Part shown: in pieces, positions 8,336 through 17,235 of the stretch
Numbering within the stretch: the stretch's first letter is position 1
Layout of the letters: every line of letters starts with the position of its first letter
Origin: Streptacidiphilus sp. P02-A3a
GTDB lineage: Bacteria; Actinomycetota; Actinomycetes; Streptomycetales; Streptomycetaceae
Length of the DNA: 64,000 nt
Direction of reading: 5' to 3'
Assembly (NCBI RefSeq): GCF_014084105.1
Contig: NZ_CP048289.1
Span: 2,923,922 to 2,987,921, forward strand
Position numbers and translations under genes: made by a program
The notes under the pieces: generated by a model
Told to the model about the DNA's origin: nothing
What the model saw: only the letters and a program-made list of their open reading frames with translations
The model's database searches: none

Positions 8336-9400
8336 TCACTCCGACGTCGTGTCAGGTGCGGGTGCGGGTGCAGCGTCGGCCTGGTGTCCGGAGTCCGGGC
8401 CCTCCTCGTCCGGGCCCTCCTCGTCCAGGAAGCCGAGCCCGCGCAGCCAGTCGTCGTCGAAGACCTTGGTGAGGTAGTTGCGTCCGGAGTCGGGGAGGAT
8501 GACGACGACGAGATCGTCCGGCCCCAGTTCCGCCGCCAGGCGCAGCGCGGCGGCGGCCGCGGTACCGGCGGAGCCGCCCACGAGCAGGCCCTCCTCGCGG
8601 GCCAGGCGGCGGGCGGTGAGGAAGGACTCCCGGTCGCTGACGCGCTCGAACCGGTCGACCACGTCCGGGTGGTAGGACTGCGGCCAGCTGTCGTCCACGG
8701 TCTCCGGGTGGCGGAACAGGCCGATGCTCTCGACCTGGTACGGGCCGCCGTCGCCGCCGGAGTAGACCGACGCCTCGGGGTCGGCGCCGACGACGGTGAC
8801 GCGGCCGTCGCTGACCTTCTTGAGGTACTCGCCGGTCCCGGTGATGGTGCCGCCGGTGCCGACACCGGCCACCAGGTGGGTGATCCGCCCGTCGGTCTGC
8901 TCCCAGATCTCCGGTCCGGTGGTGCGGTAGTGGGCGTCGGGGTTGGCGGGGTTGTCGTACTGGTTGGACAGCCACGCCCCCGGCGTCTCCGCGACGACGC
9001 GGGCGGCGGTGGAGAACACGTGGTCGGGGTGCTCGCGGGGGACGTCGCCGGGGCAGACGATCACCTCGGCGCCGTAGGCCCGCAGGGTGGCGACCTTCTC
9101 CGGGCTGCTCTTGTCCGGGATCGCGAAGACACAGCGGTAGCCGCGCTGGGCGGCGACCATGGCCAGGCCGACGCCGGTGTTGCCGGACGTGCCCTCCACG
9201 ATCGTGCCACCGGGGAGGAGCTCGCCGGCCTCCTCCGCGGCCTCGACCATCGCCAGGGCTATCCGGTCCTTCACGCTGCCACCGGGGTTGACGTACTCCA
9301 GCTTCGCGTAGACCGGTGTCCGGGCCGTGCCGGTGACCCGGTTGAGCCGCACCAGCGGGGTGTTGCCGACCACCTCTGCCAGGGATGCGTGGACGTCCAC
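8336..9400 (-). CDS. PLP-dependent cysteine synthase / cystathionine beta-synthase
   Basis: This 354-residue fold-type II PLP enzyme has the lysine motif NPGGSVKDRIA near residue 45, the phosphate loop TSGNTGVG, and GVGTGGTITGTGEYLK. The C-terminal catalytic core ends in GGSAGTAAAAALRLA and LPDSGRNYLTKVF. The sequence is of the cystathionine beta-synthase-like type, but the regulatory CBS domain pair is absent. The C-terminus after 330 is low-complexity (DEEGPDEEGPDSG). It should form cysteine from O-acetylserine or cystathionine from serine and homocysteine. The GTG at 9400 is chosen because GGTGAGGAG ends six bases upstream. Its operon partner is the downstream monooxygenase. Confidence 0.88.
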   Translation of the reverse strand: MDVHASLAEVVGNTPLVRLNRVTGTARTPVYAKLEYVNPGGSVKDRIALAMVEAAEEAGELLPGGTIVEGTSGNTGVGLAMVAAQRGYRCVFAIPDKSSPEKVATLRAYGAEVIVCPGDVPREHPDHVFSTAARVVAETPGAWLSNQYDNPANPDAHYRTTGPEIWEQTDGRITHLVAGVGTGGTITGTGEYLKKVSDGRVTVVGADPEASVYSGGDGGPYQVESIGLFRHPETVDDSWPQSYHPDVVDRFERVSDRESFLTARRLAREEGLLVGGSAGTAAAAALRLAAELGPDDLVVVILPDSGRNYLTKVFDDDWLRGLGFLDEEGPDEEGPDSGHQADAAPAPAPDTTSE

Positions 9401-9469
9401 GGCTGTGCTCCTCACCTGCTCGCCCGCTGCTTTCCCGCTATCCTCACCGCCGATTGTGAATTCCGTGCT

Positions 9470-9482
9470 GCAATGATATTGC
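9470..9482. promoter_or_regulatory. Short palindrome in the sulfur-gene divergent region
   Basis: GCAAT (9470-9474) and ATTGC (9478-9482) are exact complements around GAT, flanked by two GAATTCC copies 30 bp apart (9458 and 9486). The site lies between the cysteine synthase start and the promoter of the riboswitch transcript. It could be an operator for a sulfur regulator; no known consensus is matched. Confidence 0.35.
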
Positions 9483-9498
9483 GCGAATTCCAGGTCCC

Positions 9499-9528
9499 TT
9501 GCCGCGCCGCGAACGGGCGCGCTATGGT
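9499..9528 (+). promoter_or_regulatory. Promoter of the riboswitch-led operon
   Basis: TTGCCG (9499-9504) and TATGGT (9523-9528) are separated by 18 bases. The predicted start near 9535 falls just before the conserved 5' edge of the SAM-IV element. Confidence 0.6.
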
Positions 9529-9535
9529 CCCGCCA

Positions 9536-9656
9536 CAGGTGATGAGTGTCAGCGATCGGCCCTGGCCTGCTGACCAGCAACCCTCCTCCGCGGTGGGGTG
9601 CTCCAGGTGAACACCCGGCCGATCCGCGGGCTCGGCAAGCGCGAGCCGATCGGCCA
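9536..9656 (+). ncRNA. SAM-IV-type riboswitch
   Basis: Actinobacterial SAM-IV landmarks occur in order: GATGAGTGTCAGCG at 9541-9554, the SAM-pocket GCAACCC at 9577-9583, GGTGGGGTGCTCC at 9592-9604, GGTGA at 9606-9610, and GGCAAGCGCGAGCC at 9634-9647. The ends pair exactly: CGATCGGC (9553-9560) with GCCGATCG (9645-9652). A competing exact pairing exists between GATCGGCC (9555-9562) and GGCCGATC (9617-9624), which could serve as a switch. SAM-IV elements sense S-adenosylmethionine and usually repress sulfur or methionine genes. This one lies on the + strand ahead of the leader peptide and importer operon. Confidence 0.85.
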
Positions 9657-9687
9657 GTAGGCCGACCACCGAGTGGAGGTCCTGACG

Positions 9688-9807
9688 ATGAGTGGACGGC
9701 ACCTGCCGTGGCTCGCGAGCGTCGGCGCCACGCGCACCTTCACCGGTTGCAGCCGTCGGCACGTCGACCTGAAGCGCGTCGCCGCCGCGCTCTGTCCGGG
9801 CCGGTAG
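9688..9807 (+). CDS. Cysteine-containing leader peptide (RRHVDL type)
   Basis: This 39-residue frame starts at ATG 9688 behind GGAGGT (9675-9680) and ends at TAG 9805-9807. Its C-terminal half, RRHVDLKRVAAALCPGR, matches the small actinobacterial leader peptides ending in a Cys near the stop that precede sulfur and cysteine genes. An earlier Cys precedes the RRH motif (TGCSRRHVDL). The likely role is ribosome-mediated sensing of charged tRNA-Cys in cis, not a free protein product. It sits between the SAM-IV riboswitch and the binding-protein gene, giving two sulfur sensors in series. Confidence 0.8.
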   Translation: MSGRHLPWLASVGATRTFTGCSRRHVDLKRVAAALCPGR

Positions 9808-9925
9808 CGAGCACTCCCGTACAGCGCTCTCCCGTGCGCCTCATGCGCATCAGGTTCGACGGCGAACTGTGGATCATGGTCGTCCCGCGCTCCGGCGCGC
9901 CCGAATACACGTCAGGATGCCCGAA

Positions 9926-11077
9926 ATGAGCGAGGAAATCCCGAACACCTCCGCTGCCGAGGATCTCTCACCCGAGCAGCCCAGCCTCGTCGAGGCCAAT
10001 GTGGACCTCGACGCCGCCCAGGGCGTCTCCCGCCGCCGCGCGCTCACCCTCGGTGGCGTCGGCCTCGGCGTCGTCGCCGCCGCGGGTCTTGGCAGTTGGG
10101 CTTTCATCAGGAGCGACAAGAAGGACACCGCCGCGGCCGGGGGCCTCACGGTCACCAAGTCCTGGGCCGGGCGGGAGCTGGCGGTCACCGCCCCCAGCGG
10201 GGTCTGCGACGCCCCGCTGATCGTCGCCTACGAGCAGGGCTTCTTCAGGAGGGCCGGGCTCAATGTGGTGCTGCGGAAGACCGGTACGGACGAGGACGTC
10301 ACCGCGGCCGTGGGCTCGGGCAAGTACGTCGCCACCAACGGCATCTTCTTCAACTTCCTCGGCCCGATCTACAACGGCACCCCGGTCAAGCTCTCCGGCG
10401 GACTGCACCACGGCTGCCTCGACCTCTACGTCCGCGACGACGGCTCGGTGCCCACCATCGCCTCGCTCAGGGGCAAGCGGATCGGCGTCAGCAACCTGCA
10501 GGGCTCCGCGACCAACTTCTTCTCCCTCGACCTGCTCGACGCGGGCATCAACTCCAGCCCCGCCGCCAAGCAGGTGGAGTGGGTGGTCATCGAGCAGGAC
10601 CTGCTGCCGGAGGCGCTCCAGGAGAAGAAGGTCGACGCCATCGCCACCGCCGGCGGGTACCTGCCCATCATCCAGGGTGTGAAGGCAGGTTGGGCGAGGG
10701 AGTTGTCCAACAACCGCAACCTCAGCCGCAACGCCTCCTACCCGTGCTGCGCGGTCGCCCTCAACGAGGAGTTCGTCAGCCAGGACCCGGTCACCGCCGC
10801 CAAGCTCGTCAACGCGTGGGCGCAGGGCTCGCGCTGGGCGGGGGCCAACCTCCAGCAGACCGCGCGGATCGAGTCCGAGAAGCACTACATCCCCGACACT
10901 CCGGCGAACATCCTCCCGGTGCTGCAGACGCTCACCTTCGACCCGTCGCCGAGGAACTTGCAGCAGGACCTCGAACCGGGCATCCAGAAGTTCATCCACA
11001 CCGGCTTCCTCCCGGCGGACACCAACGCCCAGGCGCTGGCCGACAAGGTGTTCGTCAACCTGGGGCTGAACTTCTGA
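9926..11077 (+). CDS. Tat-exported NitT/TauT-type ABC substrate-binding protein
   Basis: The 383-residue product has a twin-arginine signal (VSRRRALTLGGVGLG) about 40 residues in, without a lipobox Cys. A periplasmic-binding domain of the SsuA/TauA/NMT1 family follows (LIVAYEQGFFRRAGLNVVL, SLRGKRIGVSN, and an NFFSLDLLDAGI-type helix). The ligand-binding half carries HHGC and, further on, CC: thiol/imidazole residues not typical of sulfonate binders. AGGA at 9914-9917 places the start at ATG 9926; ATG 9917 is an alternative. Its stop overlaps the permease start (TGATG). The importer feeds an operon continuing into copper-type genes, so a metal or metal-thiolate ligand is a fair alternative to a sulfonate. 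Confidence 0.82.
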   Translation: MSEEIPNTSAAEDLSPEQPSLVEANVDLDAAQGVSRRRALTLGGVGLGVVAAAGLGSWAFIRSDKKDTAAAGGLTVTKSWAGRELAVTAPSGVCDAPLIVAYEQGFFRRAGLNVVLRKTGTDEDVTAAVGSGKYVATNGIFFNFLGPIYNGTPVKLSGGLHHGCLDLYVRDDGSVPTIASLRGKRIGVSNLQGSATNFFSLDLLDAGINSSPAAKQVEWVVIEQDLLPEALQEKKVDAIATAGGYLPIIQGVKAGWARELSNNRNLSRNASYPCCAVALNEEFVSQDPVTAAKLVNAWAQGSRWAGANLQQTARIESEKHYIPDTPANILPVLQTLTFDPSPRNLQQDLEPGIQKFIHTGFLPADTNAQALADKVFVNLGLNF

Positions 11078-12195
11078 TGGCAGCCCCGGACCTCACCGTC
11101 ACCGCCGCCCCGGCCCCGAGCGGGCCGGGGCCGGCGGCCCCCGCGGCGCGGACGACCGTCCAGGGCGCGGCGCGCATCCACGCGGCCCTGGAGAAGGTCG
11201 CCCATCCGCTCCGGATCAACCCCGTCCTGGTCAGCGCGGGCATCCTGGCCTGGATCGGGTTCGGCGCGATCACCCAGTACGCGCCCGACAGCTCCAAGCT
11301 GCCGATGAGCGACGCCGCCGCGGTCCACGCCACCACGGCGTTCACCGCGACCGCCGGGCTGGTCGTCGCCGGACTGGCCGTGCTGGCCTGGGCGTTGAGC
11401 GCCACCCGGGGCCGCCTCGGCGCGCAGGCCACGGCCCGCCTGGCGCACGGCTCGGCCTGGCTGTTCGGCGCGGCGCTCTGGGGGATCTTCTGGGAGATCT
11501 CCACCGCCAAGACGCAACTGCTCTCCACGCCCTACTTCGCCGCGCCGCAGGAGATCCTCTACCACCTGTGGACGGACCGGGTGATCCTCTCCGAGAGCCT
11601 GGGCAACTCGCTGCAACTGCTCGGTCTCGGCTTCGTGCTGGGCCTGCTGGCCGGCCTGACCACCGGCGTGGTCATCGGCTGGTGGCAGCAGGCCAACTAC
11701 TGGGTGCACCCGGTACTGATGTTCCTCGGCCCGGTGCCCACGCTGGCCTGGGTGCCGGTCATCTTCGTGCTGTTCCCCAGCACCTACTCCGGCGCGGTGT
11801 TCCTGATCGCGGTGAGTGTCTGGTTCCCGATCACGGTGCTGACCCGGGCGGGCGTCGTGAGCATCCCGCGTTCCTACTACGACGTCACCCAGACGCTGGG
11901 GGCGAGGAGCTGGTTCCTGCTGCTGCGGGTGGCCCTCCCGGCGGCGCTGCCGTCCATCTTCACCGGCGCGTTCATGGCCCTCGGCGCCTCGTTCGTCAGC
12001 CTCACCGTCGCGGAGAACTTCGGGGTCAACTCCGGCCTCGGCTGGTACCTCAACTGGCAGAAGGGCTGGGGCGACTTCCCCGCCCTCTACGCCGGGATCG
12101 TCGTCCTGGTGGGCGTCTGCGGGCTGCTGCTGACCCTGCTGTTCCGACTGCGGAGCTGGGCGCTGCGCTGGGAGAAGGAGCTGACCCGATGGTGA
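11077..12195 (+). CDS. NitT/TauT-type ABC transporter permease
   Basis: The 372-residue permease carries the BPD_transp_1 domain in its C-terminal two-thirds. An EAA-like loop reads VVSIPRSYYDVTQTLGARSW and the helices are typical of SsuC. Compared with ordinary SsuC (about 260 residues) it has an extra N-terminal region. This has an Ala/Pro-rich cytoplasmic tail and two further membrane helices at about 45-62 and 84-108. The start ATG overlaps the binding-protein stop, and its stop region overlaps the ATPase ATG (12189), indicating translational coupling. It should form the membrane channel of the importer. Confidence 0.88.
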   Translation: MAAPDLTVTAAPAPSGPGPAAPAARTTVQGAARIHAALEKVAHPLRINPVLVSAGILAWIGFGAITQYAPDSSKLPMSDAAAVHATTAFTATAGLVVAGLAVLAWALSATRGRLGAQATARLAHGSAWLFGAALWGIFWEISTAKTQLLSTPYFAAPQEILYHLWTDRVILSESLGNSLQLLGLGFVLGLLAGLTTGVVIGWWQQANYWVHPVLMFLGPVPTLAWVPVIFVLFPSTYSGAVFLIAVSVWFPITVLTRAGVVSIPRSYYDVTQTLGARSWFLLLRVALPAALPSIFTGAFMALGASFVSLTVAENFGVNSGLGWYLNWQKGWGDFPALYAGIVVLVGVCGLLLTLLFRLRSWALRWEKELTRW

Positions 12196-12989
12196 CCACC
12201 ACCCAGGCCGGAGCCGCGATCGACATCCGCAACGTCACCCAGGCGTTCCGCACCGGTAGCACCGACCTTCCCGTCCTCGACGACGTCTCGCTCTCGGTGG
12301 AGCCGGGCGAGTTCATCGCGCTGGTCGGACCGAGCGGCTCCGGCAAGTCCACGCTGATCCGGCTGCTGGCCGGTTTGGACCGGCCGCTGTTCGGCTCGGT
12401 GCACGTCGACGGCAACGCCGTGACCGGCCCCGATCCCAGTCGGGCGCTGGTCTTCCAGGACCCGACGCTGCTGCCCTGGCGTACGGTCCGCGGCAACGTG
12501 GCGATCGGCCCGCAGGCCCGGCGCGCCCGTGGCACGGCCAAGGCCCGGATCGACGAGGCGCTGGCGCTGGTCGGGCTGACCGACTTCGCCGACGCCTGGC
12601 CGGCCCAGCTCTCCGGCGGCATGGCGCAGCGTGCCGCGCTCGCCCGCGCGTTGGTCAACGACCCCTCGGTGCTGCTGCTGGACGAACCGCTGGGCAAGCT
12701 CGACGCGCTCACCCGCCGGGTGCTCCAGGGCGAGCTGATGCGGCTGTGGCGGGAACGCGGGTTCACCGCCGTGCTGATCACCCACGACGTCAGTGAGGCG
12801 CTGGCCCTGGCCGACCGGCTGGTGGTGCTCTCCCCGCGCCCGGCCCGCATCCGCGAGGTGGTCGAGGTGGGCCTGGACCGGCCGCGGGACCAGTCCGCGC
12901 CGGAGTTCGTCAGCTTGCGGGCGCGCATCCTCGCCCTGCTCGACGAAGAGGCCACCACCGAGCCGGACGAACTCCAGGAGACCCGATGA
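12189..12989 (+). CDS. ABC transporter ATP-binding protein (SsuB/TauB type)
   Basis: The 266-residue ATPase has Walker [10 protein letters not shown] at about residue 44, the Q-loop [10 protein letters not shown], signature LSGGMAQR, Walker [11 protein letters not shown] and the H-loop [10 protein letters not shown]. The order and the LPWRT segment after the Q-loop are typical of NitT/TauT importers. The start overlaps the permease end by seven bases, and the stop overlaps the next gene (ATGA at 12986). It energises the importer encoded by the two genes upstream. Confidence 0.92.
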   Translation: MVTTTQAGAAIDIRNVTQAFRTGSTDLPVLDDVSLSVEPGEFIALVGPSGSGKSTLIRLLAGLDRPLFGSVHVDGNAVTGPDPSRALVFQDPTLLPWRTVRGNVAIGPQARRARGTAKARIDEALALVGLTDFADAWPAQLSGGMAQRAALARALVNDPSVLLLDEPLGKLDALTRRVLQGELMRLWRERGFTAVLITHDVSEALALADRLVVLSPRPARIREVVEVGLDRPRDQSAPEFVSLRARILALLDEEATTEPDELQETR

Positions 12990-13729
12990 CCCCGTACCCG
13001 GCCCGCGCGAAGCGGCTGCTGCTGACCGTGCTCGCCGCCGCCGTACTGGTGCTGGGCCTGGCCGTCCCGGCCGGCGCCCACGTCACCGTGGCGTCGTCCA
13101 GCAGCAAGGGCGGTGCCGAGGCCGTGCTCACCTTCACCGTCCCCGTCGAGTCGGACACCGCGCACACGGTCGGGCTGACCGTGTACCTGCCCACCACGGA
13201 CCCCTTCACCGAGGTCCTCAGCGCGCCCGTCCCCGGCTGGACCGTGAAGCTGACCCGGACCGCGCTGTCCACCCCGCTGAAGGACGACGACGGCGACACC
13301 GTCACCTCGGCCGTCACCCGGGTCACCTGGACCGCCACCGGCGACGGCCTGGCACCGGGTCAGTTCGGCCAGTTCGCGCTCTCGGTCGGCCCGCTGCCGA
13401 AGAGCGGCACGCTCTACCTGCCCGCCGTGCAGAGCTACTCGAACGGCACCACCGTGGACTGGGTCCAGCAGGCGGAGGGCGGCGCCGAGCCCGCGCATCC
13501 GGCGCCGAGCGTGGTCATCGCCCCGGAGCCGTCCGGAGCCGTGACCGCGGCGGTGGGCGCGGCCCCGGCCCCCTCCGGCGACGGCTGGGGGACCGGCCTG
13601 GGCGTCGCCGGGATCGCGCTGGCCCTGATCGCGGGCGGGGTCGGCGGCGCCGCCCTCAGCCGGGCCCGGCGGCCCGCTCCGCGGCCACCGGTGGAGAGCG
13701 ACGCGGGGCTGACCCGCACACCGTCGTGA
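12986..13729 (+). CDS. YcnI/DUF1775 copper-binding membrane-anchored protein
   Basis: The 247-residue product has a signal peptide ending PAGA. The mature protein begins with His (HVTVASSSS), the N-terminal histidine brace characteristic of YcnI copper-binding domains. The DUF1775 domain runs to about residue 165 and includes a conserved FGQFALSVG and a WVQQAEGG segment. A C-terminal membrane helix at about 205-227 and a basic tail anchor it. YcnI proteins bind Cu(II) and accompany CopC/CopD. The start overlaps the ABC ATPase stop and the stop overlaps the CopCD start. Confidence 0.88.
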   Translation: MTPYPARAKRLLLTVLAAAVLVLGLAVPAGAHVTVASSSSKGGAEAVLTFTVPVESDTAHTVGLTVYLPTTDPFTEVLSAPVPGWTVKLTRTALSTPLKDDDGDTVTSAVTRVTWTATGDGLAPGQFGQFALSVGPLPKSGTLYLPAVQSYSNGTTVDWVQQAEGGAEPAHPAPSVVIAPEPSGAVTAAVGAAPAPSGDGWGTGLGVAGIALALIAGGVGGAALSRARRPAPRPPVESDAGLTRTPS

Positions 13730-15465
13730 GCAGACGCTCGGGGCGCAGGAGCGCGGTCGCGCTGCTCGCCCTGCTCGGTGCGTTCGCCGCGCTGCTGCTG
13801 TGGGCCACACCCGCCTCGGCGCACGCCTACGTGATCTCGACCAGTCCGGCCGACGGCGCGGAGGTCGCCTCCGCGCCCGCCCGCGTCCAGGTCACCTTCG
13901 ACGAGCCGGTCACCCTGCCCTCCGCCAAGGGTGCCGCCGGCGTCATCGACGCCCAGGGACGGGCGGTCGACGACGGCTCGGTGCGACTCACCGACGGCCG
14001 GCGCACCCTGGTCATCGGCCTGCGTCCGGGCCTCGCCAAGGGCTCCTACATCGCCAGCTGGTCCGTGATCTCCGCCGACACCCATCCGGTCGGCGGGTCC
14101 CTCCAGTTCGGCTACGGCGTCCCCGCGGTCGCGCTCGCCGCGGCGACGGCACCGCAGCCCAGCGCGGAACTGGAACTGCTGGTCGGGGCCGTCAAGGGCC
14201 TGCTCTACCTCGGCCTGGTGGTCGCCCTCGGGCTGCTCCCGGCCGGGCTGGTGCTCGGCGCGGAGCCGGACGAGTGGCGGGTGCTGCGCCGCGCGGCGCG
14301 GATCGGCGCCGGGGCGTCCGTCCTCGCCTCGCTGCTCCAGGTCGTGGCGCAGTACCTGTGGGACGCCTCCGCCCTCCCGGACGGCCCCACCTGGGCAGGG
14401 CTGGGCGGCTTCCTCGACTCGTCGTACTGCGTGGCGGTGCTCGTCCGCGTCGGCCTGCTCACGGCCGCCGTCGTGCTGCTGCCGACGCGGCCGACGCTGT
14501 CGACGCGGCTGACGCGGCCGACTCGGCCGACCGCAACGCGGTGGGCGCTCGCGGCGCGCTGGACGCTGGAGGGCGTCCTCGCCCTCGCGGCGCTGGGCAC
14601 CGTCGTCGACAACGGCCACGGCGGCACCGGGGCCTGGTGGTACTTCGGCTCCACGCTGCTCCACGTCACGGCGGTGACGGCGTGGCTGGGCGGACTGGGC
14701 GTGCTCGGCTGGCTGGTGCTGCGTCGCCGCCTGACCCGGCGCCGTCTCGCCAGGCTGCCGGTCTGGTCCCGCTACGCCGCGACCAGCGTCGGGCTGCTCG
14801 CCGCCACCGGCGTGCTCCAGTCGGTGGTGCAGGTGCGCTACCCGGCCGCCCTGGTCGACACCACCTACGGCGGCATCCTGCTGGTCAAACTGGGGCTGGT
14901 GGCGGCGGCGCTGCTGCTCGGGCTGGCCGGCAACCGGTGGATCGCCCGTCGGCTCGCCGCACCGGGCAGCCTCACCGCCGACGGGCTGCCGCTGCCCGGT
15001 GAGACGGCGCGGCTGCGCGGACGGGTCCGCGTCGAGGCGGGCATCGGCGCGGCGATCGTCGTCGTGGCCGGGGTCCTGTCCTCGACCGCGCCGGCCGCCA
15101 CCGCCTACGCCCCGACCCGGGTGCTGCACGCGGTGATCGGCCCCTACACCGTGACGATCGAGATCGGCCCGGCCCGGCGCGGTCCGGAGAGCTTCCGGAT
15201 CACCGCCGAGGCCGCGGACGCCGCGACCGACCCGGTCGAGTCGGTGCAGCTCGACCTGGGACAGGCCGGCGGCGGGGTGCGGGCACTGCCGGTCGACTTC
15301 CCCTACCTCCTGCCCGGACCGATCCGTGCCGGGCAGTCCACCGCGTTCACCTTCGCCAGCTCCTCGGTCGCCGTGCCCGACAGCGGTTCGTGGACCGGCA
15401 CGCTGACCCTCGTCGCCAGTGCGACCGAGCAGTACACCGACGCCTTCCAGTACCACGTCATCTGA
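13726..15465 (+). CDS. CopC-CopD fusion copper protein
   Basis: The start GTG (13726) overlaps the ycnI stop as GTGA. The order of parts is a signal peptide ending TPASA, then a CopC domain whose mature N-terminus is His ([15 protein letters not shown]) and which contains the copper-site [18 protein letters not shown] CopD-type membrane domain with about eight helices follows (residues 145-470), and an exported C-terminal beta domain (about 480-579) resembling YtkA-like modules. CopC binds periplasmic copper and CopD is thought to move it across the membrane. A degenerate ACGCGG/CCGAC repeat at about 14478-14536 expands one cytoplasmic loop into a TRPT-rich stretch. All parts fit a bacterial CopCD fusion of about 580 residues. 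Confidence 0.88.
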   Translation: MSRRSGRRSAVALLALLGAFAALLLWATPASAHAYVISTSPADGAEVASAPARVQVTFDEPVTLPSAKGAAGVIDAQGRAVDDGSVRLTDGRRTLVIGLRPGLAKGSYIASWSVISADTHPVGGSLQFGYGVPAVALAAATAPQPSAELELLVGAVKGLLYLGLVVALGLLPAGLVLGAEPDEWRVLRRAARIGAGASVLASLLQVVAQYLWDASALPDGPTWAGLGGFLDSSYCVAVLVRVGLLTAAVVLLPTRPTLSTRLTRPTRPTATRWALAARWTLEGVLALAALGTVVDNGHGGTGAWWYFGSTLLHVTAVTAWLGGLGVLGWLVLRRRLTRRRLARLPVWSRYAATSVGLLAATGVLQSVVQVRYPAALVDTTYGGILLVKLGLVAAALLLGLAGNRWIARRLAAPGSLTADGLPLPGETARLRGRVRVEAGIGAAIVVVAGVLSSTAPAATAYAPTRVLHAVIGPYTVTIEIGPARRGPESFRITAEAADAATDPVESVQLDLGQAGGGVRALPVDFPYLLPGPIRAGQSTAFTFASSSVAVPDSGSWTGTLTLVASATEQYTDAFQYHVI

Positions 15466-15506
15466 TCCGCGGGTCATCCGACCCGCGTACCTCCGAAGGG
15501 CGAACC

Positions 15507-16067
15507 ATGGCCAGATTCGAGCCCGCGTACGAGTCCGAGCTCGACGCCGTCGGCGGGCCACCGCCGGTCCAGCCGCCCCGGGCGGCGGCGCCGGGGCGCG
15601 TCACCAGACGGACCGCGCTCGTCGGTGCCTGTGCCTGCGCCCTGCTCACGGCCTGCGGCGGAGGCGGCGGGGACGGCGGAGCCGCCGCCACCGGGCCCTC
15701 GCCGGCCGCGACCACCGGACCCCGGACGGTGCCGGTGAGCCGCATCCCGGTGGGCGGATCCCTCGTGGTGATGGTCGACGTGATCTACCCGGTCGTCGTG
15801 GCACGGCCGACCAGCACCGAGTTCGCCGCGCACACCGCCGTCTGCACGCACCAGGGATGCACCGTGAAACCGGGGCAGGGCCTCGAACTCGACTGCCCGT
15901 GCCACGGCTCACGGTTCGACGCCGCGGACGGCCGGGTGCTCGGCGGCCCAGCCACCCGACCGCTTCAGCCGTGGCCGTTCACCGTGCAGGGCGACCTACT
16001 CACCCTGCACGCCCACGAGGCGAGCTACGACAAAGGCGGCTCGTCAGGCTCCGCCAACGGCATGTGA
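15507..16067 (+). CDS. Rieske 2Fe-2S Tat lipoprotein
   Basis: The 186-residue product has a twin-arginine signal ([16 protein letters not shown]) ending in the lipobox LLTAC, a Gly/Pro-rich spacer, and a Rieske domain. Its ligands appear as CTHQGC and CPCHGSRFD, giving the two Cys and two His of a 2Fe-2S cluster. It lies 41 bases after the CopCD stop and is the last gene of the coupled run. Small exported Rieske proteins of this type act as electron carriers; the partner here is unknown. It may be reduced by, or reduce, the copper-binding partners encoded upstream. Confidence 0.88.
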   Translation: MARFEPAYESELDAVGGPPPVQPPRAAAPGRVTRRTALVGACACALLTACGGGGGDGGAAATGPSPAATTGPRTVPVSRIPVGGSLVVMVDVIYPVVVARPTSTEFAAHTAVCTHQGCTVKPGQGLELDCPCHGSRFDAADGRVLGGPATRPLQPWPFTVQGDLLTLHAHEASYDKGGSSGSANGM

Positions 16068-16107
16068 TCCCCACCGGACGCCGGTGACGAACAGTCTGCA
16101 GATGATC

Positions 16108-16140
16108 CGTCGTCCACCAGCTGGAACAGGTCCCGGTCGC
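16108..16140 (+). repeat. 33-bp direct repeat, left copy
   Basis: This stretch is identical over 33 bp to 23664-23696, which lies inside the 5'-3' exonuclease gene and encodes its DRDLFQLVDD segment on the minus strand. Similarity stops sharply on both sides. The two copies are in the same orientation and bracket the IS-rich island. Apart from this repeat I see no feature in the gene-free interval 16068-16469. Confidence 0.85.
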
Positions 16141-16469
16141 AGGGGAAGAAGGCAACATCAACCCAGCTCTGCGTTCACTCTCGGTCTTTCCCGATCTGCT
16201 TGAGGCCGCCCATGCGCAACGGCGCACGCCGCGTTCGCGGCCACCTCCCATCGCAACTCACCGATCTGGTACATCAGTTCAGGTGATTGGGTCTCCTGCG
16301 ATATCCCGCCACGCGATCATGGGGATGAACATCCAGCACTCCTCCAGGGAGGGACCGTGCCCGACACCCGCTCGCCGCTCGCCGGCCCGAGGTGTGGCCC
16401 AAGATCCTCCGGACAACATCACCGGCAACGGCGGGTCGTTTCACGGTTTGTGAAGGGCGGGGGAAAATA

Positions 16470-17186
16470 ATGTCGGGGAGCATACTCGATGCTGTGCCGG
16501 GCGACGTGCTTTCGGCCGTCGTGGGAGCCGGGGTCGCCGGCGCAGCCGGGGCGACCCGTTGGCTAGTGACCCGGAGACTCCCGGCGCGCAGAATATGGCG
16601 TTTCGATGAGGGCACCGATGCCGTCGTTGTCGTGGCGACGCTGGTCAAGGCGGACACGAATCAAAATCGACTGGCGACGGGCCTGGGGCAGGTGCGTGGC
16701 GTATCGCTGATTGCGCCAAGCCTCATGCGTGCCTATCGGAGCGCGAACGTGGAGAACATCCGGTTGTCCGCGCTTGTCGGGGGATCCGACCTGGAGCGGA
16801 ACCTGGTTGTCCTGGGCGGAACGAAGAACAACGCTGTCACCGAGCGAATTCTGTCTGGGCTCGGCGGGCAGCTTCCGTTCACCCTCACTCGATCCGGCGA
16901 GGTCATCAACTGGCAGGGGGACATCCGGGAGAGCGATTTCCAAAACGGCAAGGTCGTGCGCGATTACGGTGTCATTGTCCGTTCCGTGAATCCCATGGCG
17001 CCGGGAAAGCGCATCGTGCTCCTGGCCGGACTGCGTACCTACGGCACGGTGGCAGCCGCCCGGTGGCTGCTGTCGCAGGGCGGAGCCCGTCAGTTGCCTG
17101 CAGATGTCGCCGTTCTCGTTGAAGCGGATGTACTGCCTGATCAGCACGTGGGCGTACCTCGGATGATTCACCAAAGCCGGTTGTGA
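16470..17186 (+). CDS. Unrecognised protein with one N-terminal membrane helix
   Basis: The 238-residue product begins at ATG 16470 behind a G-rich ribosome site (GGGCGGGGG). Residues 13-33 form a Gly/Ala-rich hydrophobic segment followed by RR, giving one membrane anchor. The soluble part looks like an alpha/beta fold: VVVVATL, NLVVLGGTKNNAVTERIL, RDYGVIVRSVNP, KRIVLLAGLRTYGTVAAARWL, VAVLVEADVL. The GG-x-K-N-N turn after a strand and the AG-x-x-x-x-GT loop could bind a nucleotide or phosphate. I do not recognise the family. Codon use is less GC-rich than in core genes, and the gene lies in the accessory island next to IS elements. Confidence 0.6.
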   Translation: MSGSILDAVPGDVLSAVVGAGVAGAAGATRWLVTRRLPARRIWRFDEGTDAVVVVATLVKADTNQNRLATGLGQVRGVSLIAPSLMRAYRSANVENIRLSALVGGSDLERNLVVLGGTKNNAVTERILSGLGGQLPFTLTRSGEVINWQGDIRESDFQNGKVVRDYGVIVRSVNPMAPGKRIVLLAGLRTYGTVAAARWLLSQGGARQLPADVAVLVEADVLPDQHVGVPRMIHQSRL

Positions 17187-17235
17187 AGAATCGACCGGGG
17201 CTCGGCTTGAGCGGCAAACGCGGCAAGTCCGTTTA

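Noticed and set aside
8336..8865. Upstream extension of the LLM monooxygenase into the synthase gene
   Set aside because: The extension is Ser/Arg/Pro-rich, reads the synthase gene in the wrong frame, and the conserved monooxygenase N-terminus starts near 8277.
9546..9929. Protein-coding frame across the riboswitch region
   Set aside because: It conflicts with the SAM-IV structure and the leader peptide, and its composition is Arg/Pro-rich.
16274..16657. Minus-strand frame of about 127 codons
   Set aside because: It lies antisense to the start of the membrane-anchored protein, has no ribosome site and no family features.
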